In this document: positions 17,881 to 26,599 of the stretch, in pieces
Position numbering within the stretch: the first letter of the stretch is position 1
Layout: every line of letters starts with the position of its first letter
Source: an uncultured Pelagibacteraceae bacterium
GTDB lineage: Bacteria; Pseudomonadota; Alphaproteobacteria; Pelagibacterales; Pelagibacteraceae
NCBI GenBank assembly: GCA_902561765.1
Contig: CACEQR010000002.1
Span: forward strand, 36,001-100,000
DNA length: 64,000 nt
Direction: 5' to 3'
Translations under genes and position numbers: made by a program
The notes under the pieces: generated by a model
Database searches by the model: none
The model's input: only the letters and a program-made list of their open reading frames with translations
Told to the model about the DNA's origin: nothing

Positions 17881-19740
17881 ATGTCGAAGCTTATTTTATA
17901 TATTTTATTTATTAGCATAATAATAACATCTAAATCCTATTCTGAGAGTAAATGTGAATGGGCTAATGAACCAGGTGTAACATGTATTAATATTGTAAAA
18001 AAAATTAATAATACTTCAGAATTTTCAGAGGAAAATATCAACAAATACATAATAACCAGAGAAGAAATTAATAAAGCTGGTTCTAATGATTTAATAGATA
18101 TTTTAAAAACTATACCTGGTTTAAACTTTACTCAATCAGGCCCAAAAGGACAACAAGCGTCATTATTCATGAGGGGGACTGGTTCAAACCATACATTAGT
18201 TATGATTAATGGTATTCCTATAAACGACCAATCTACTACACAAGGTTTGCACGATTTTGGTGTAGACTTTATTCAAACTATTCAACAAATAGAAGTTTTT
18301 CCTGGATCCAGTGCTTCTCAATTTGGAACAAATGCCATAGGAGGTGCTATAAATATTATTTTAGCTGGAGACTATGAAGATAAAATAACCTTCTTTTCAG
18401 ACAATAAATCAAATTATAGTTTCTCTTCAAATAAAACATCATTTTTTGATGAAAATGTTATTAATTTTAAAATTGGAGCCGTAAGGGAAGAAAAATTAAG
18501 TGTTAGAAGTGATGATAATGAAGATAAAGATAAAGTCAATAATTTGACTTTAAATTTAAACCATGAAAAATACTTATCTCCATCAACAAAATTTTTTAAC
18601 ACAATTTATACAAGGCAAACTATAAGTGAATACGATGGATCTGCATCCAATCAAGAGGGTTTTGAGGGAGACAATAAAATGTTTTCATTCCAATCAGGTT
18701 TAAAATCAAATGATAGAAATAAAAACTATGATGAAACAATTTTTTATTATACAAAATATGATAGGGAGTATGATGAAAGTGGAACCATTGATAATTATTA
18801 CAGTGATATATTCGGTCTAAAATATCAACTCTCAAGAAAATACAATGAAATTTTTTCTTATGGCTTAGGAAGTGATTATAGCTACAATTGGGGGGAATTT
18901 GAAAATAGAGGCTCTTATCAAGCTTCTACAAAAGGAAATATTGATAATTTTGCATTATTTTCAAATCTAGGGATAAAAATAGCTGATAATAAAAATTTAT
19001 CTCTGTTTTTAAGAAATGATAATCATAAAAAGACAGGTAACAATTCTACATATAAAATCAGCTACAATCATAAAATTAAAAATTTAGATTTCAATATTGC
19101 AAGGATGACTGGATTAAGAAATCCAACCATATATGAACTTTTTGGGACAGATAATTCTGGATATTCAGGAAATAGAGATTTAAATCCTGAAAAAAGTGTC
19201 ACTAATGAGATTGGTTTTAAACTAAACTTAAAACAAAACATAGATTTTTCAAGTACCTTTTTCAAATCAAATATAAATAACAATATTGAATATATAAACA
19301 ATAAATACCAAAATGATAATGATGATATTGATCTTAATCAGAATGGTGTTGATTTTCTATTGGAGGTAAAAGAAAAAAACACAAGATTGAAATTTTATTC
19401 TTCATTTTTATCCTCAAAAAAGGAAAATGGAGCAGATCAGTTAAGACGTCCTAAAAAAAATTACGGAATTAACTATTTTAAAAAAGTATATGAAGGTAAA
19501 AATAAAGAATTTAATTTTAATATTTTATATAATCATTATGGAAAACATTTTGATACACACAGTGGAAATTACAGTACAGTAGAGATGGATAGTACAGATA
19601 TAATTGACTTAATTTTGAACAAAAAATTTGGAAATTTTGATTTTTATTTAAATATTTCAAATCTATTTGATGAGACTTATCAGAGACCACATGGCTACAA
19701 TCAAGAAAAAAGGTTTTTTAAAATAGGCGTTAAATATTAA
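17881..19740 (+). CDS. btuB: TonB-dependent outer-membrane receptor, BtuB-like
   Basis: About 619 residues. A hydrophobic signal peptide opens the protein, followed by a plug domain (DILKTIPGLNF, FMRGTGSNHTLVMINGIP, IEVFPGSSASQFGTNAIGGAINI) and a C-terminal beta barrel ending in an aromatic-rich strand (RFFKIGVKY). BtuB imports cobalamin across the outer membrane using TonB energy. The riboswitch directly upstream fixes the substrate better than the sequence does. Start choice: ATG 17881 is used; an in-frame TTG at 17869 sits only 3 bases after AGAGG and is a real alternative. Length matches BtuB (about 600). Confidence 0.88.
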   Translation: MSKLILYILFISIIITSKSYSESKCEWANEPGVTCINIVKKINNTSEFSEENINKYIITREEINKAGSNDLIDILKTIPGLNFTQSGPKGQQASLFMRGTGSNHTLVMINGIPINDQSTTQGLHDFGVDFIQTIQQIEVFPGSSASQFGTNAIGGAINIILAGDYEDKITFFSDNKSNYSFSSNKTSFFDENVINFKIGAVREEKLSVRSDDNEDKDKVNNLTLNLNHEKYLSPSTKFFNTIYTRQTISEYDGSASNQEGFEGDNKMFSFQSGLKSNDRNKNYDETIFYYTKYDREYDESGTIDNYYSDIFGLKYQLSRKYNEIFSYGLGSDYSYNWGEFENRGSYQASTKGNIDNFALFSNLGIKIADNKNLSLFLRNDNHKKTGNNSTYKISYNHKIKNLDFNIARMTGLRNPTIYELFGTDNSGYSGNRDLNPEKSVTNEIGFKLNLKQNIDFSSTFFKSNINNNIEYINNKYQNDNDDIDLNQNGVDFLLEVKEKNTRLKFYSSFLSSKKENGADQLRRPKKNYGINYFKKVYEGKNKEFNFNILYNHYGKHFDTHSGNYSTVEMDSTDIIDLILNKKFGNFDFYLNISNLFDETYQRPHGYNQEKRFFKIGVKY

Positions 19741-19779
19741 AAAACTTGTTTTATTTAAATTGAATGTTAATTTTACACC

Positions 19780-20271
19780 ATGAACTATTTAAAATATGTC
19801 ATTGGAATAATTCTAGTTCTATCTGCTAGTAGATTTATTCCTCATCCACCAAATTTTACAAGTTTAATTGCTTTGAGCTTTTACATTCCAGTTTTTCTTG
19901 GAATAAAATTTCTACCAGCATTAATTATTGCATTTATAATCACTGATTACATTATAGGTTTTCACTCTTTAGTAATATTCACTTGGGGAAGTATTTTAAT
20001 TATTGGTTTAGTCTCAATATATTTTAAAAATACAATAAATTATAGAATATTAGGAGCGTTAACTGGAGCTCTAATCTTTTTTATAATATCGAATTTTGGA
20101 GTTTGGACATTAGGATCTTATGGTTATTCTATAAATGGATTGATTAACTGTTATATAATGGCATTACCTTTTTTTGGATATACATTGATATCAACAATTA
20201 TTTTTTCTGCACTGATTGAAACTGTTAACTGGGTATATAAAAAATATTATAAAAAAGGCTTATATAATTAG
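19780..20271 (+). CDS. Small polytopic membrane protein, probable DUF6580-type vitamin transport component
   Basis: 163 residues with about five hydrophobic helices and an N-terminal ASRFIPHPPNFTSLIAL segment that resembles the DUF6580 family of putative transport proteins, which are related in style to ECF S-components. It follows the BtuB-like gene after 39 bases on the same riboswitch-controlled transcript, so a role in moving cobalamin or a precursor over the inner membrane is the natural reading. No ATPase or ECF T-component is nearby. Family assignment is from memory; transport role is inference. Confidence 0.65.
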   Translation: MNYLKYVIGIILVLSASRFIPHPPNFTSLIALSFYIPVFLGIKFLPALIIAFIITDYIIGFHSLVIFTWGSILIIGLVSIYFKNTINYRILGALTGALIFFIISNFGVWTLGSYGYSINGLINCYIMALPFFGYTLISTIIFSALIETVNWVYKKYYKKGLYN

Positions 20272-20286
20272 TGAAAATATAAAGTA

Positions 20287-21096
20287 CTACTTTTTAAAAA
20301 AATATTTCAAATAGCTTATCTCCCAACCAGCAAGTAGATGATGTCTTTTAATGAGATATTCATCAGAAAATTTGTTCTCCATTTTTCCTCGAACTGTTGT
20401 GGATAAACTTTTATATTTCAATTTCTTCACTAAATCTAAGTCTCTTTCTTGAGAGAAAATACCTACGGGTGGTGCAAAATGTTTACATTTAATATCTAAA
20501 TTTGTTTCTATTATTTTTTTTGACTCTTCGATTTCAAAATAACATTCGTCATGAGATAGTTTAGTAAATATTTTATGATTTACAGAATGAGAGCCAAATT
20601 CAAATATTTGATTTGTTGAAATTTGTTTACAATCTTTCCAATTTAAAAAATTAATTTTTAATTTATTGTTATTGAAAAAAACTTGTCCTGAATCATCTCT
20701 TCTATTGTCTATAAAACTTGTTGGTATAAAAAATACACATGGAGCATTAAATTTTAAAAGTATATCAGTGACATTTTCATAAATATTTTTAAAACCGTCA
20801 TCAAAAGACAAGCAAAAATATTTATCATTTGTTTTAAGACCCATTTTAAGTAAATTTATTGCATCATCGTATGATATAAAATCTCCATAATTTTTCATAA
20901 ATTTAATTTGTGAAGTAAAACTTTCTATTTCATCATCAAATACATGGTGCCAAAATGGGAATATTATATATTCACTCTGATGAAAAAATTTCTCAGAATT
21001 TGAATTTTTTATAAATATTGATTTTATGATATTTCTTATATTTGAATATTTACTTTCGTACTTTTTTAGTTGTTTATAAGTATTAATATTTTCCAT
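20287..21096 (-). CDS. NodB-type polysaccharide deacetylase
   Basis: 269 residues. The metal-dependent deacetylase motifs are visible: LSFDDGF with D99/D100, the His pair H170/H174 in GSHSVNHK, and FAPPVG around P210. The family removes N- or O-acetyl groups from sugars, either free, lipid-linked or polymeric. No signal peptide is apparent, so it probably acts in the cytoplasm. It overlaps the upstream SDR gene by 14 bases and is the last gene of the CDP-sugar set. Its 3' end faces the end of the B12 transport gene 15 bases away; no clear hairpin terminator was seen there. Confidence 0.88.
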   Translation of the reverse strand: MENINTYKQLKKYESKYSNIRNIIKSIFIKNSNSEKFFHQSEYIIFPFWHHVFDDEIESFTSQIKFMKNYGDFISYDDAINLLKMGLKTNDKYFCLSFDDGFKNIYENVTDILLKFNAPCVFFIPTSFIDNRRDDSGQVFFNNNKLKINFLNWKDCKQISTNQIFEFGSHSVNHKIFTKLSHDECYFEIEESKKIIETNLDIKCKHFAPPVGIFSQERDLDLVKKLKYKSLSTTVRGKMENKFSDEYLIKRHHLLAGWEISYLKYFFKK

Positions 21097-22024
21097 GTTT
21101 TAAATTTTTTATTTTATTTAGTGTATTGTAAATTTCATTTTTTATTGAAATTTTAGGTTTTAAATTTCTTTGTTTGATTTCATTAATTTCAAAATTATAA
21201 TTAATTTTTGTTTTTTTCATTTTATTCTCAAAATGAATTTTTGGATTTTTAAGTTTTAAGATTTTAGATTGATTTTGAAGATGTTTCATAATTTCATTTA
21301 ATGAAATAACTTTTTCAGATGCATAATTAATTATTGATTTAAAATTTTTACTTTTATTCATAAACCCTTTTTCAATAAAATTTACGAAGTCATTTACAGA
21401 TACAAAGTTTCTTGTTTCTCTTTTGCTTGATCGGATAAATATATTTTTATTTTTTACTACTTGAAGACAGAAATGATTGATGGCCAGCCTAAATAAGCTA
21501 GGGTTTAACTTTTCAATTTTTTCATGAATTCCAAAAATATTTGATAATCTTACAATATTTACATTTTTAAAATTAAATTTATTAAGTATTAAATTTTCAC
21601 ATATTATATTTCTTAATGAATAATGATTTTTTGATAATGATAGATCCGATGTTTTAGCCATAATATTTCTAGAATTTTCATAAATATGAATAGTTGAAAA
21701 ATAGATTATTTTTGTTTTCTCTTTTTTTATTTTTTTAATTATATCTAATTCACTATCTAAATACTTAATGTAACTAAAAAAATTTTTTTTACTATCCTCA
21801 AAAGATGGTCCATTTGCAATTATTATTAAGTCTACAAATTTTAGTATTTTTTTAATTTTATTTTTATCTTTTTTTTCATTGAACACTTTGACATTTTTAG
21901 AAGAACTTATTTTTTTGCGTCTGGTAGTTACATAAAAAGTGTTTTTGCGTCCAATTCCACTGGATAAAGATATTCCTAAATATCCTGTGCCTCCATAAAT
22001 TAAAATTTTCAATTTTATTTCCAC
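21083..22024 (-). CDS. NAD-dependent epimerase/reductase (extended SDR) of the CDP-sugar set
   Basis: 313 residues. IYGGTGYLG near the start is the nucleotide-binding motif, IYFSTIHIY holds the catalytic Ser/Thr strand, and HYSLRNIICE replaces a canonical YxxxK with Y-S-L-R-N, so the catalytic Lys is not obvious. It overlaps the cupin epimerase gene by 10 bases and follows RfbG and RfbF. In such sets the last SDR usually reduces C4 after dehydration and epimerisation. The drifted YxxxK makes the exact reaction uncertain. Confidence 0.72.
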   Translation of the reverse strand: MEIKLKILIYGGTGYLGISLSSGIGRKNTFYVTTRRKKISSSKNVKVFNEKKDKNKIKKILKFVDLIIIANGPSFEDSKKNFFSYIKYLDSELDIIKKIKKEKTKIIYFSTIHIYENSRNIMAKTSDLSLSKNHYSLRNIICENLILNKFNFKNVNIVRLSNIFGIHEKIEKLNPSLFRLAINHFCLQVVKNKNIFIRSSKRETRNFVSVNDFVNFIEKGFMNKSKNFKSIINYASEKVISLNEIMKHLQNQSKILKLKNPKIHFENKMKKTKINYNFEINEIKQRNLKPKISIKNEIYNTLNKIKNLKHGKY

Positions 22025-22437
22025 ATAAATTGTTGATTTTTATTTTTTATTTCTGAAGATAACATTTTACATTTTTTATGATTAACAGTTAAGCAATTTG
22101 CTATTAAACTATTTTTATCTAGCCCCTTAAAACCATACCAAACATTTTTGGGTATTATTACTCTTGAATATTTAAATTTTTTTCCCAGATTAATTTTATC
22201 CACTTTAATTTTTTTTTTTCTATCATCAATAATCCTTAAAATAATATTTCCTTCAATTACATAAAAAAATTGTTTTGATGTTTTATTTTTTTTCCAAGCC
22301 TTAATTTTATTTTTTTTTACTTTAGAAAAATACACTTCTGAAATTTTTTTAAACTTGTTTGATACTATTGCATACTTGTAAACGTTACCCTTAGCATTAT
22401 ATTTTACATCATTTTTTAATAGTATTATTTGATCCAT
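22015..22437 (-). CDS. Cupin sugar epimerase/isomerase-like protein (RmlC/WxcM-like fold)
   Basis: 140 residues, shorter than RmlC (about 180). A single cupin is apparent: the KNKTSKQFFYVIEGNI strand, then VIIPKNVWYGFKGL, which resembles the P-x-x-x-W-H-x-F element of sugar cupins. A small cupin beside CDP-glucose 4,6-dehydratase commonly acts as a 3- and/or 5-epimerase of the 4-keto-6-deoxy intermediate, as proposed for CDP-6-deoxy-L-hexose pathways. It starts 13 bases inside the RfbG gene. The reaction is inferred from context. Confidence 0.68.
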   Translation of the reverse strand: MDQIILLKNDVKYNAKGNVYKYAIVSNKFKKISEVYFSKVKKNKIKAWKKNKTSKQFFYVIEGNIILRIIDDRKKKIKVDKINLGKKFKYSRVIIPKNVWYGFKGLDKNSLIANCLTVNHKKCKMLSSEIKNKNQQFMWK

Positions 22438-23522
22438 TTAATTTTTCTTTTTCTTGCTGTTTCAACATAATTTTTTATTTGATTTATAGAATAGTCAAAA
22501 TTGTTAGTTTCATTGTTGTAAAAATTTTTATACCAGAAAGTTGTACTTTCCACAGATTCTTTAAAAGAATAAACAGGCTTCCATTTTGTGAATTTGTATA
22601 TTTTTTGACAATTAAGTTTTAATAATTTTGCTTCTTTTTTAGATTTATCTTTTAAAAATGAATATTTTAAATTAGACAAATTTTTTTTAACATGTTTTAT
22701 TACTTCTATAACTTTCTTATTCTCGTACTTTTTTGGACCAATATTAAAACTTTGAAAATAAACCTTTTTTTTATTTTTAAGCAATAAAGAACCTAAATAT
22801 AAATAAGCTCCTATTGGTTCTAAAATAAATTGCCATGGTCTTGTAGAGTTGGGATTTCTAATTTTTAAAGTTTTTGACTTTGACCATTGTTTAAATAAAT
22901 CTGGCAAAATTCTATCCTGTGACCAATCCCCACCCCCTATTACGTTTCCAGCTCTTGTAATACTAATATTTACGTTTTGTTTTTTATATGATTTTAGATA
23001 CATATTTATAATTAATTCTGCGCAACTTTTTGAAGCGCTATATGGATCATTACCCATTAATATATCTGTTTCTTTATATCCTCTCTTAATTTCAATATTT
23101 TTATAAACTTTATCACTTGTAATCATAACTATAGCTTTTAATTTTTTACTTTTCTCACTTGCAATTAAAATATTTAAACTTCCTAAGCTGTTAGTCTCGA
23201 ATGTTTCTATTGGACTAGAATATGACTTTTTTACTAATGCTTGTGCAGCCAAGTGAAAAATTATCTCTGGTTGAGATATTTTCACGATTCTTGTTATTTC
23301 GTTTATATTTGATATGTCGCCAGTATATGATTTAATTTTTTTTTTTAAGTTCAAAACTTTAAATAACGATGGTGTAGTTTTTTTTTTGTTTGAAAAACCA
23401 ACTACATCAGCTCCGAGTAATATTAGCCACAAAGTGAGCCAACTGCCTTTAAAGCCTGTATGTCCAGTAATTAAAACTTTTTTGTCTTTATATATATTAT
23501 TAAATAATTTTAATTTTACCAT
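22425..23522 (-). CDS. rfbG: CDP-glucose 4,6-dehydratase
   Basis: 365 residues, matching the family. Motifs in order: ITGHTGFKGSWL (binding of NAD+), FHLAAQALVKKSY, MITSDKVYKN, and DPYSASKSCAELI, where Tyr/Lys of the YxxxK triad are present. TRAGNVIGGGDWSQDRI and NPNSTRPWQFI are diagnostic for RfbG. It converts CDP-glucose to CDP-4-keto-6-deoxyglucose in the cytoplasm. It overlaps RfbF by 7 bases and the cupin gene by 13. No RfbH-type 3-dehydrase is near, so the product is probably a 6-deoxy rather than a 3,6-dideoxy sugar. Confidence 0.94.
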   Translation of the reverse strand: MVKLKLFNNIYKDKKVLITGHTGFKGSWLTLWLILLGADVVGFSNKKKTTPSLFKVLNLKKKIKSYTGDISNINEITRIVKISQPEIIFHLAAQALVKKSYSSPIETFETNSLGSLNILIASEKSKKLKAIVMITSDKVYKNIEIKRGYKETDILMGNDPYSASKSCAELIINMYLKSYKKQNVNISITRAGNVIGGGDWSQDRILPDLFKQWSKSKTLKIRNPNSTRPWQFILEPIGAYLYLGSLLLKNKKKVYFQSFNIGPKKYENKKVIEVIKHVKKNLSNLKYSFLKDKSKKEAKLLKLNCQKIYKFTKWKPVYSFKESVESTTFWYKNFYNNETNNFDYSINQIKNYVETARKRKIKWIK

Positions 23523-24232
23523 AAAGACTTATTTTTTTTCCAATAATCATTAAGCAATTGTTTATCTCTCATAGTGTCCATACATTGCCAAAAACCATTA
23601 TGTTTAAAAGCTATAAGCTCTTTTTTCTTAGTAAGGTTTTTCATCATTTCTCTCTCAAGCATTGAGTCTTTTCTAGGAATAAAATTAAAAATTTTTTTAC
23701 TGAAAACAAAAAAACCTCCATTGATCCATCCTGTATTGATTTGATTCTTTTCATCAAAATTTGAGACCAAATTTCTATTTAATTTTAATTCTCCAAATCT
23801 AGCAGGAGGTCTTACAGCAGTAACAGTTGCGATTTTATTATGTTTTAAATGAAAATTTATTAATTTATTTATACTTACATTTGATACACCATCCCCATAT
23901 GTTAGTAAAAAAAATTTATCTTGTATTAATCTATCTTTTATAAGTGATAACCTTTTGGCTGTTAATGTTTTCTTGCCTGTATCTACAAGTTCTATATTCC
24001 ATTTTTCTTTAAATTTAGTTTTTTTAAAATAATTAACAATAAATTTTTTCTTATAACCAAGAGCTAAAATAAAATTTTTAAATCCATATTTATAATAAAT
24101 TCTCATAATATGAATCAAAATTGGCAAATTTCCTATTTTTACCATTGGCTTTGGTTTTATTCTTGTTTCTTCAACTAATCTTGAACCTAATCCACCGCAT
24201 AAAATTACTACTTTTGTATTTTTAATTTTCAT
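23516..24232 (-). CDS. rfbF: Glucose-1-phosphate cytidylyltransferase
   Basis: 238 residues (family about 257). LCGGLGSRLVEET and KPKPMVKIGNLPIL form the nucleotide-binding start, TYGDGVSNV holds the catalytic Asp, and the PPARFGELKL, WINGGFFVF and HNGFWQCMDTMRDK segments are specific for RfbF. It makes CDP-glucose from CTP and glucose-1-phosphate, feeding RfbG, whose gene overlaps it. It has a plausible promoter about 65 bases upstream. Confidence 0.94.
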   Translation of the reverse strand: MKIKNTKVVILCGGLGSRLVEETRIKPKPMVKIGNLPILIHIMRIYYKYGFKNFILALGYKKKFIVNYFKKTKFKEKWNIELVDTGKKTLTAKRLSLIKDRLIQDKFFLLTYGDGVSNVSINKLINFHLKHNKIATVTAVRPPARFGELKLNRNLVSNFDEKNQINTGWINGGFFVFSKKIFNFIPRKDSMLEREMMKNLTKKKELIAFKHNGFWQCMDTMRDKQLLNDYWKKNKSLW

Positions 24233-24295
24233 AAAGAATTATAAAAAATTACTAATCTATTTTTAATTTGTTTTAAAATAAATTTTTGTAATTAT

Positions 24296-24323
24296 ATTAT
24301 ACCTGTTTTCGTTAAAGTGACCA
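24296..24323 (-). promoter_or_regulatory. Possible sigma70 promoter for the rfbF operon
   Basis: Read on the minus strand, TGGTCA (24323-24318) and a perfect TATAAT (24301-24296) are 16 bases apart in the 135-base gap before rfbF. The leader would be about 57 bases. This is one of the few gaps over 100 bases in the minus-strand run. The rest of the gap shows nothing I can name. Confidence 0.42.
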
Positions 24324-24367
24324 TATAAACTAAAAGGATAATAATTTAATATTAAAAAACTTTGATT

Positions 24368-25690
24368 TCATACAATCTGTAAACTTTTAAAATTATAATT
24401 ATCACTTCCAAACTGAATCATATTTTTTTTATTTGTTCTTTTGTATATATAAGAATTATATTTTTTCTTTGTTTCTAAACTTGAAAATATATTATTATTA
24501 TAAATATCAAGAATGGGATTAATAGGTATATGAAATACTTTAAATTTTTTGTCTAAAAGTTCAATTACAGCGGACGTAGGTCCAATAAAAATACAAATAT
24601 TTTTTTTAAATTTTCCTTTAAATTTTAAATTTTTTTTTGTGATTAAATTATTAATTTCTTTTATTAAGTTTTTATGGATTGGTGAATTATTCATCGCTGG
24701 ATGATTTCTTACTTTTAATTTTGAAATTAAAATTAAATTTTGAGATTTTGAAAAAATATCAAAATCATTTATTATTTTATTAACATTTTTTATATTTATA
24801 GGTAAAAAAATTGAACCTGAAATTCCCTTGTCTATTTTTTTTTTAAACCTTAAAGAGTCGATAACAACAATCTCACTTTTATTCCATCCTAAAAATTTTA
24901 TTAGAACTTTTTTTTGCTCTTGGCTTGATACATAAATTTTTTGAGGAGAACCTTTTCGCTTTACTAGGTTAGTGGGAAGAGCGGGTAAAATCGAATGGAC
25001 TATCCCATGTGTTTTTATTTTTTTATCTAACTTGCTCATTACAAAATTTTGAAAAGGTTGTCCTTCATATGGCATTATTATTTTTTGAATATTATTTTTT
25101 TTAACTACAGAGTCTATTTTATCATAAATTTTTTCAGCAAATATTGTTTGTGATGAAACATAATGGATAAATTTTCTTAAATTAAATTGATAAATAAATA
25201 AAGATTGAGTCAAAATTTTAAGTAAAAAAAATATACTTCTTCCTCTCTTTTTTTTATAAAATAAAATTACATTTTTTGGAATAATGCTAGGCTTAACTTC
25301 ATCTAAATATATTACAAAAAATAAAGATTTTTTATGTGATTCAGAATTAGCATTTAACAGTTTGTCTGAAAAATTATTATTTTTAAAATCTTTTTTTTTT
25401 CCCCAAGAAATAAATAAACTTTTATAGTTTTTTTGATTTCCATTATATATTTTATAATTGTAATACGAAGATATTGCTAAAATATGAAAAAAGATAATTT
25501 TAATATTTTCTAAGTTTAATAATTTATTGTCTATCCATTTAATTAATTTGGTATTACCGGGATTCAAACCAAAGCTTGGAATATAACAAAAACTACTTTT
25601 ACTAATATCAATATCTAAATTTGATAGTCTATTAAAATATTTTTTTACTTTTTGAATTAAGTACTTCTGTTTTGCTCCAATATTATCCAT
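24368..25690 (-). CDS. Unrecognised surface-polysaccharide protein, possible GT-B-like transferase
   Basis: 440 residues, very Lys/Asn/Ile rich. I do not recognise a named family. The C-terminal half shows the layout of CDP-glycerol-transferase-like or other drifted GT-B proteins: IIMPYEGQPFQNFVMSKL, THGIVHSILPALPTN, IYVSSQEQKKVLIKFLGW (about 250-267), and a late ICIFIGPTSAVIELLDKKFKVFHIP resembling the donor-binding element. It starts 6 bases downstream of the epimerase gene and ends before the rfbF promoter region. A role as glycosyl- or phosphotransferase is a guess from layout and context. Confidence 0.5.
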   Translation of the reverse strand: MDNIGAKQKYLIQKVKKYFNRLSNLDIDISKSSFCYIPSFGLNPGNTKLIKWIDNKLLNLENIKIIFFHILAISSYYNYKIYNGNQKNYKSLFISWGKKKDFKNNNFSDKLLNANSESHKKSLFFVIYLDEVKPSIIPKNVILFYKKKRGRSIFFLLKILTQSLFIYQFNLRKFIHYVSSQTIFAEKIYDKIDSVVKKNNIQKIIMPYEGQPFQNFVMSKLDKKIKTHGIVHSILPALPTNLVKRKGSPQKIYVSSQEQKKVLIKFLGWNKSEIVVIDSLRFKKKIDKGISGSIFLPINIKNVNKIINDFDIFSKSQNLILISKLKVRNHPAMNNSPIHKNLIKEINNLITKKNLKFKGKFKKNICIFIGPTSAVIELLDKKFKVFHIPINPILDIYNNNIFSSLETKKKYNSYIYKRTNKKNMIQFGSDNYNFKSLQIV

Positions 25691-25696
25691 TAAACT

Positions 25697-26599
25697 TTAT
25701 ATTAATTTCAAAAATTGATTTAATCCAACTTCGATAGGTATAAATTTATGCTTAAATATTTTAACTAATTTTTTTGTATCACCAACAGAATTCTGTTGAT
25801 CACCTCTAGTTGATCTGTATTTAATTATTTTTGTGCCTGGAACAAGTTTTTTAATTAATATCAATAAATTTTTTACGGAAGTAGCTTTACCAGTACATAA
25901 ATTTATTGTTTCATTGTTTATATTTTTTTTTAGTGATTTAATCCAAATATCAACAACATCATCAATATAAATAAAATCTCTTATTCTTTTAAATGATCCT
26001 TTGACAATAATTTTTTTGCTTTTAATAGCTTGTGCTAAATAAATACTTACCATTCCTTGACGAAGATTATTAAGATCTTGACCAGGACCATAAACATTAA
26101 ACATCCTAAAAGTTATATAATTTAATTTTTTTGAAAATATTTTAAGATAATTTTCAGACGCAAGTTTGCTTACTCCATAACACGATTTAGGTTTAGGCTC
26201 TAAATTTTCATCATATTTTTTATTTTTTAAATCACCATAAACAGACATTGAGCTTGCATAAATTATTTTTTTTGCCTTACATTTTATTCCATATTTGATT
26301 AAATTTAATGTTGATATTGTGTTTTTTTTTAAATCTCCAACTGGATCATCAAAACTGACATCTCCTGAGGATTGTCCAGCCAAGTGTAAAATATAGTCAC
26401 ATTTAGGTAATTTTTTAAAATTTTTATAATCTGACAAATCAAATTTAAAAAATTTAATTTTTCTTGAAACTTGATTTTTTCCTGTTGATAAATCATCTAC
26501 ACCAAAAACAATAAAATTTTTGCTAAGCAATTTCTTACAAATTTTTGATCCGATAAAGCCAGCAACTCCGGTAATTAAAATTCTATCTTTTTTTTTCAT
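25697..26599 (-). CDS. NAD-dependent nucleotide-sugar epimerase/dehydratase (extended SDR)
   Basis: 300 residues. ITGVAGFIGSKI at the start, ILHLAGQSSGDVSFDDP, IIYASSMSVYGD, CYGVSKLASE with intact YxxxK, and FRMFNVYGPGQD are all canonical for UDP-sugar 4-epimerases and related enzymes. GSFKRIRDFIYIDDV is the usual late motif. The substrate cannot be fixed; GalE-like epimerisation or C6-dehydration are possible. The start overlaps the KdsB-like gene by 17 bases. Confidence 0.85.
   Translation of the reverse strand: MKKKDRILITGVAGFIGSKICKKLLSKNFIVFGVDDLSTGKNQVSRKIKFFKFDLSDYKNFKKLPKCDYILHLAGQSSGDVSFDDPVGDLKKNTISTLNLIKYGIKCKAKKIIYASSMSVYGDLKNKKYDENLEPKPKSCYGVSKLASENYLKIFSKKLNYITFRMFNVYGPGQDLNNLRQGMVSIYLAQAIKSKKIIVKGSFKRIRDFIYIDDVVDIWIKSLKKNINNETINLCTGKATSVKNLLILIKKLVPGTKIIKYRSTRGDQQNSVGDTKKLVKIFKHKFIPIEVGLNQFLKLI

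Noticed and set aside
20272..20286. Bidirectional terminator between two convergent genes
   Set aside because: The 15-base gap and flanks show only A/T runs, with no convincing stem.
22849..23106. 85-codon plus-strand frame opposite rfbG
   Set aside because: rfbG motifs cover both sides; no independent coding signal.
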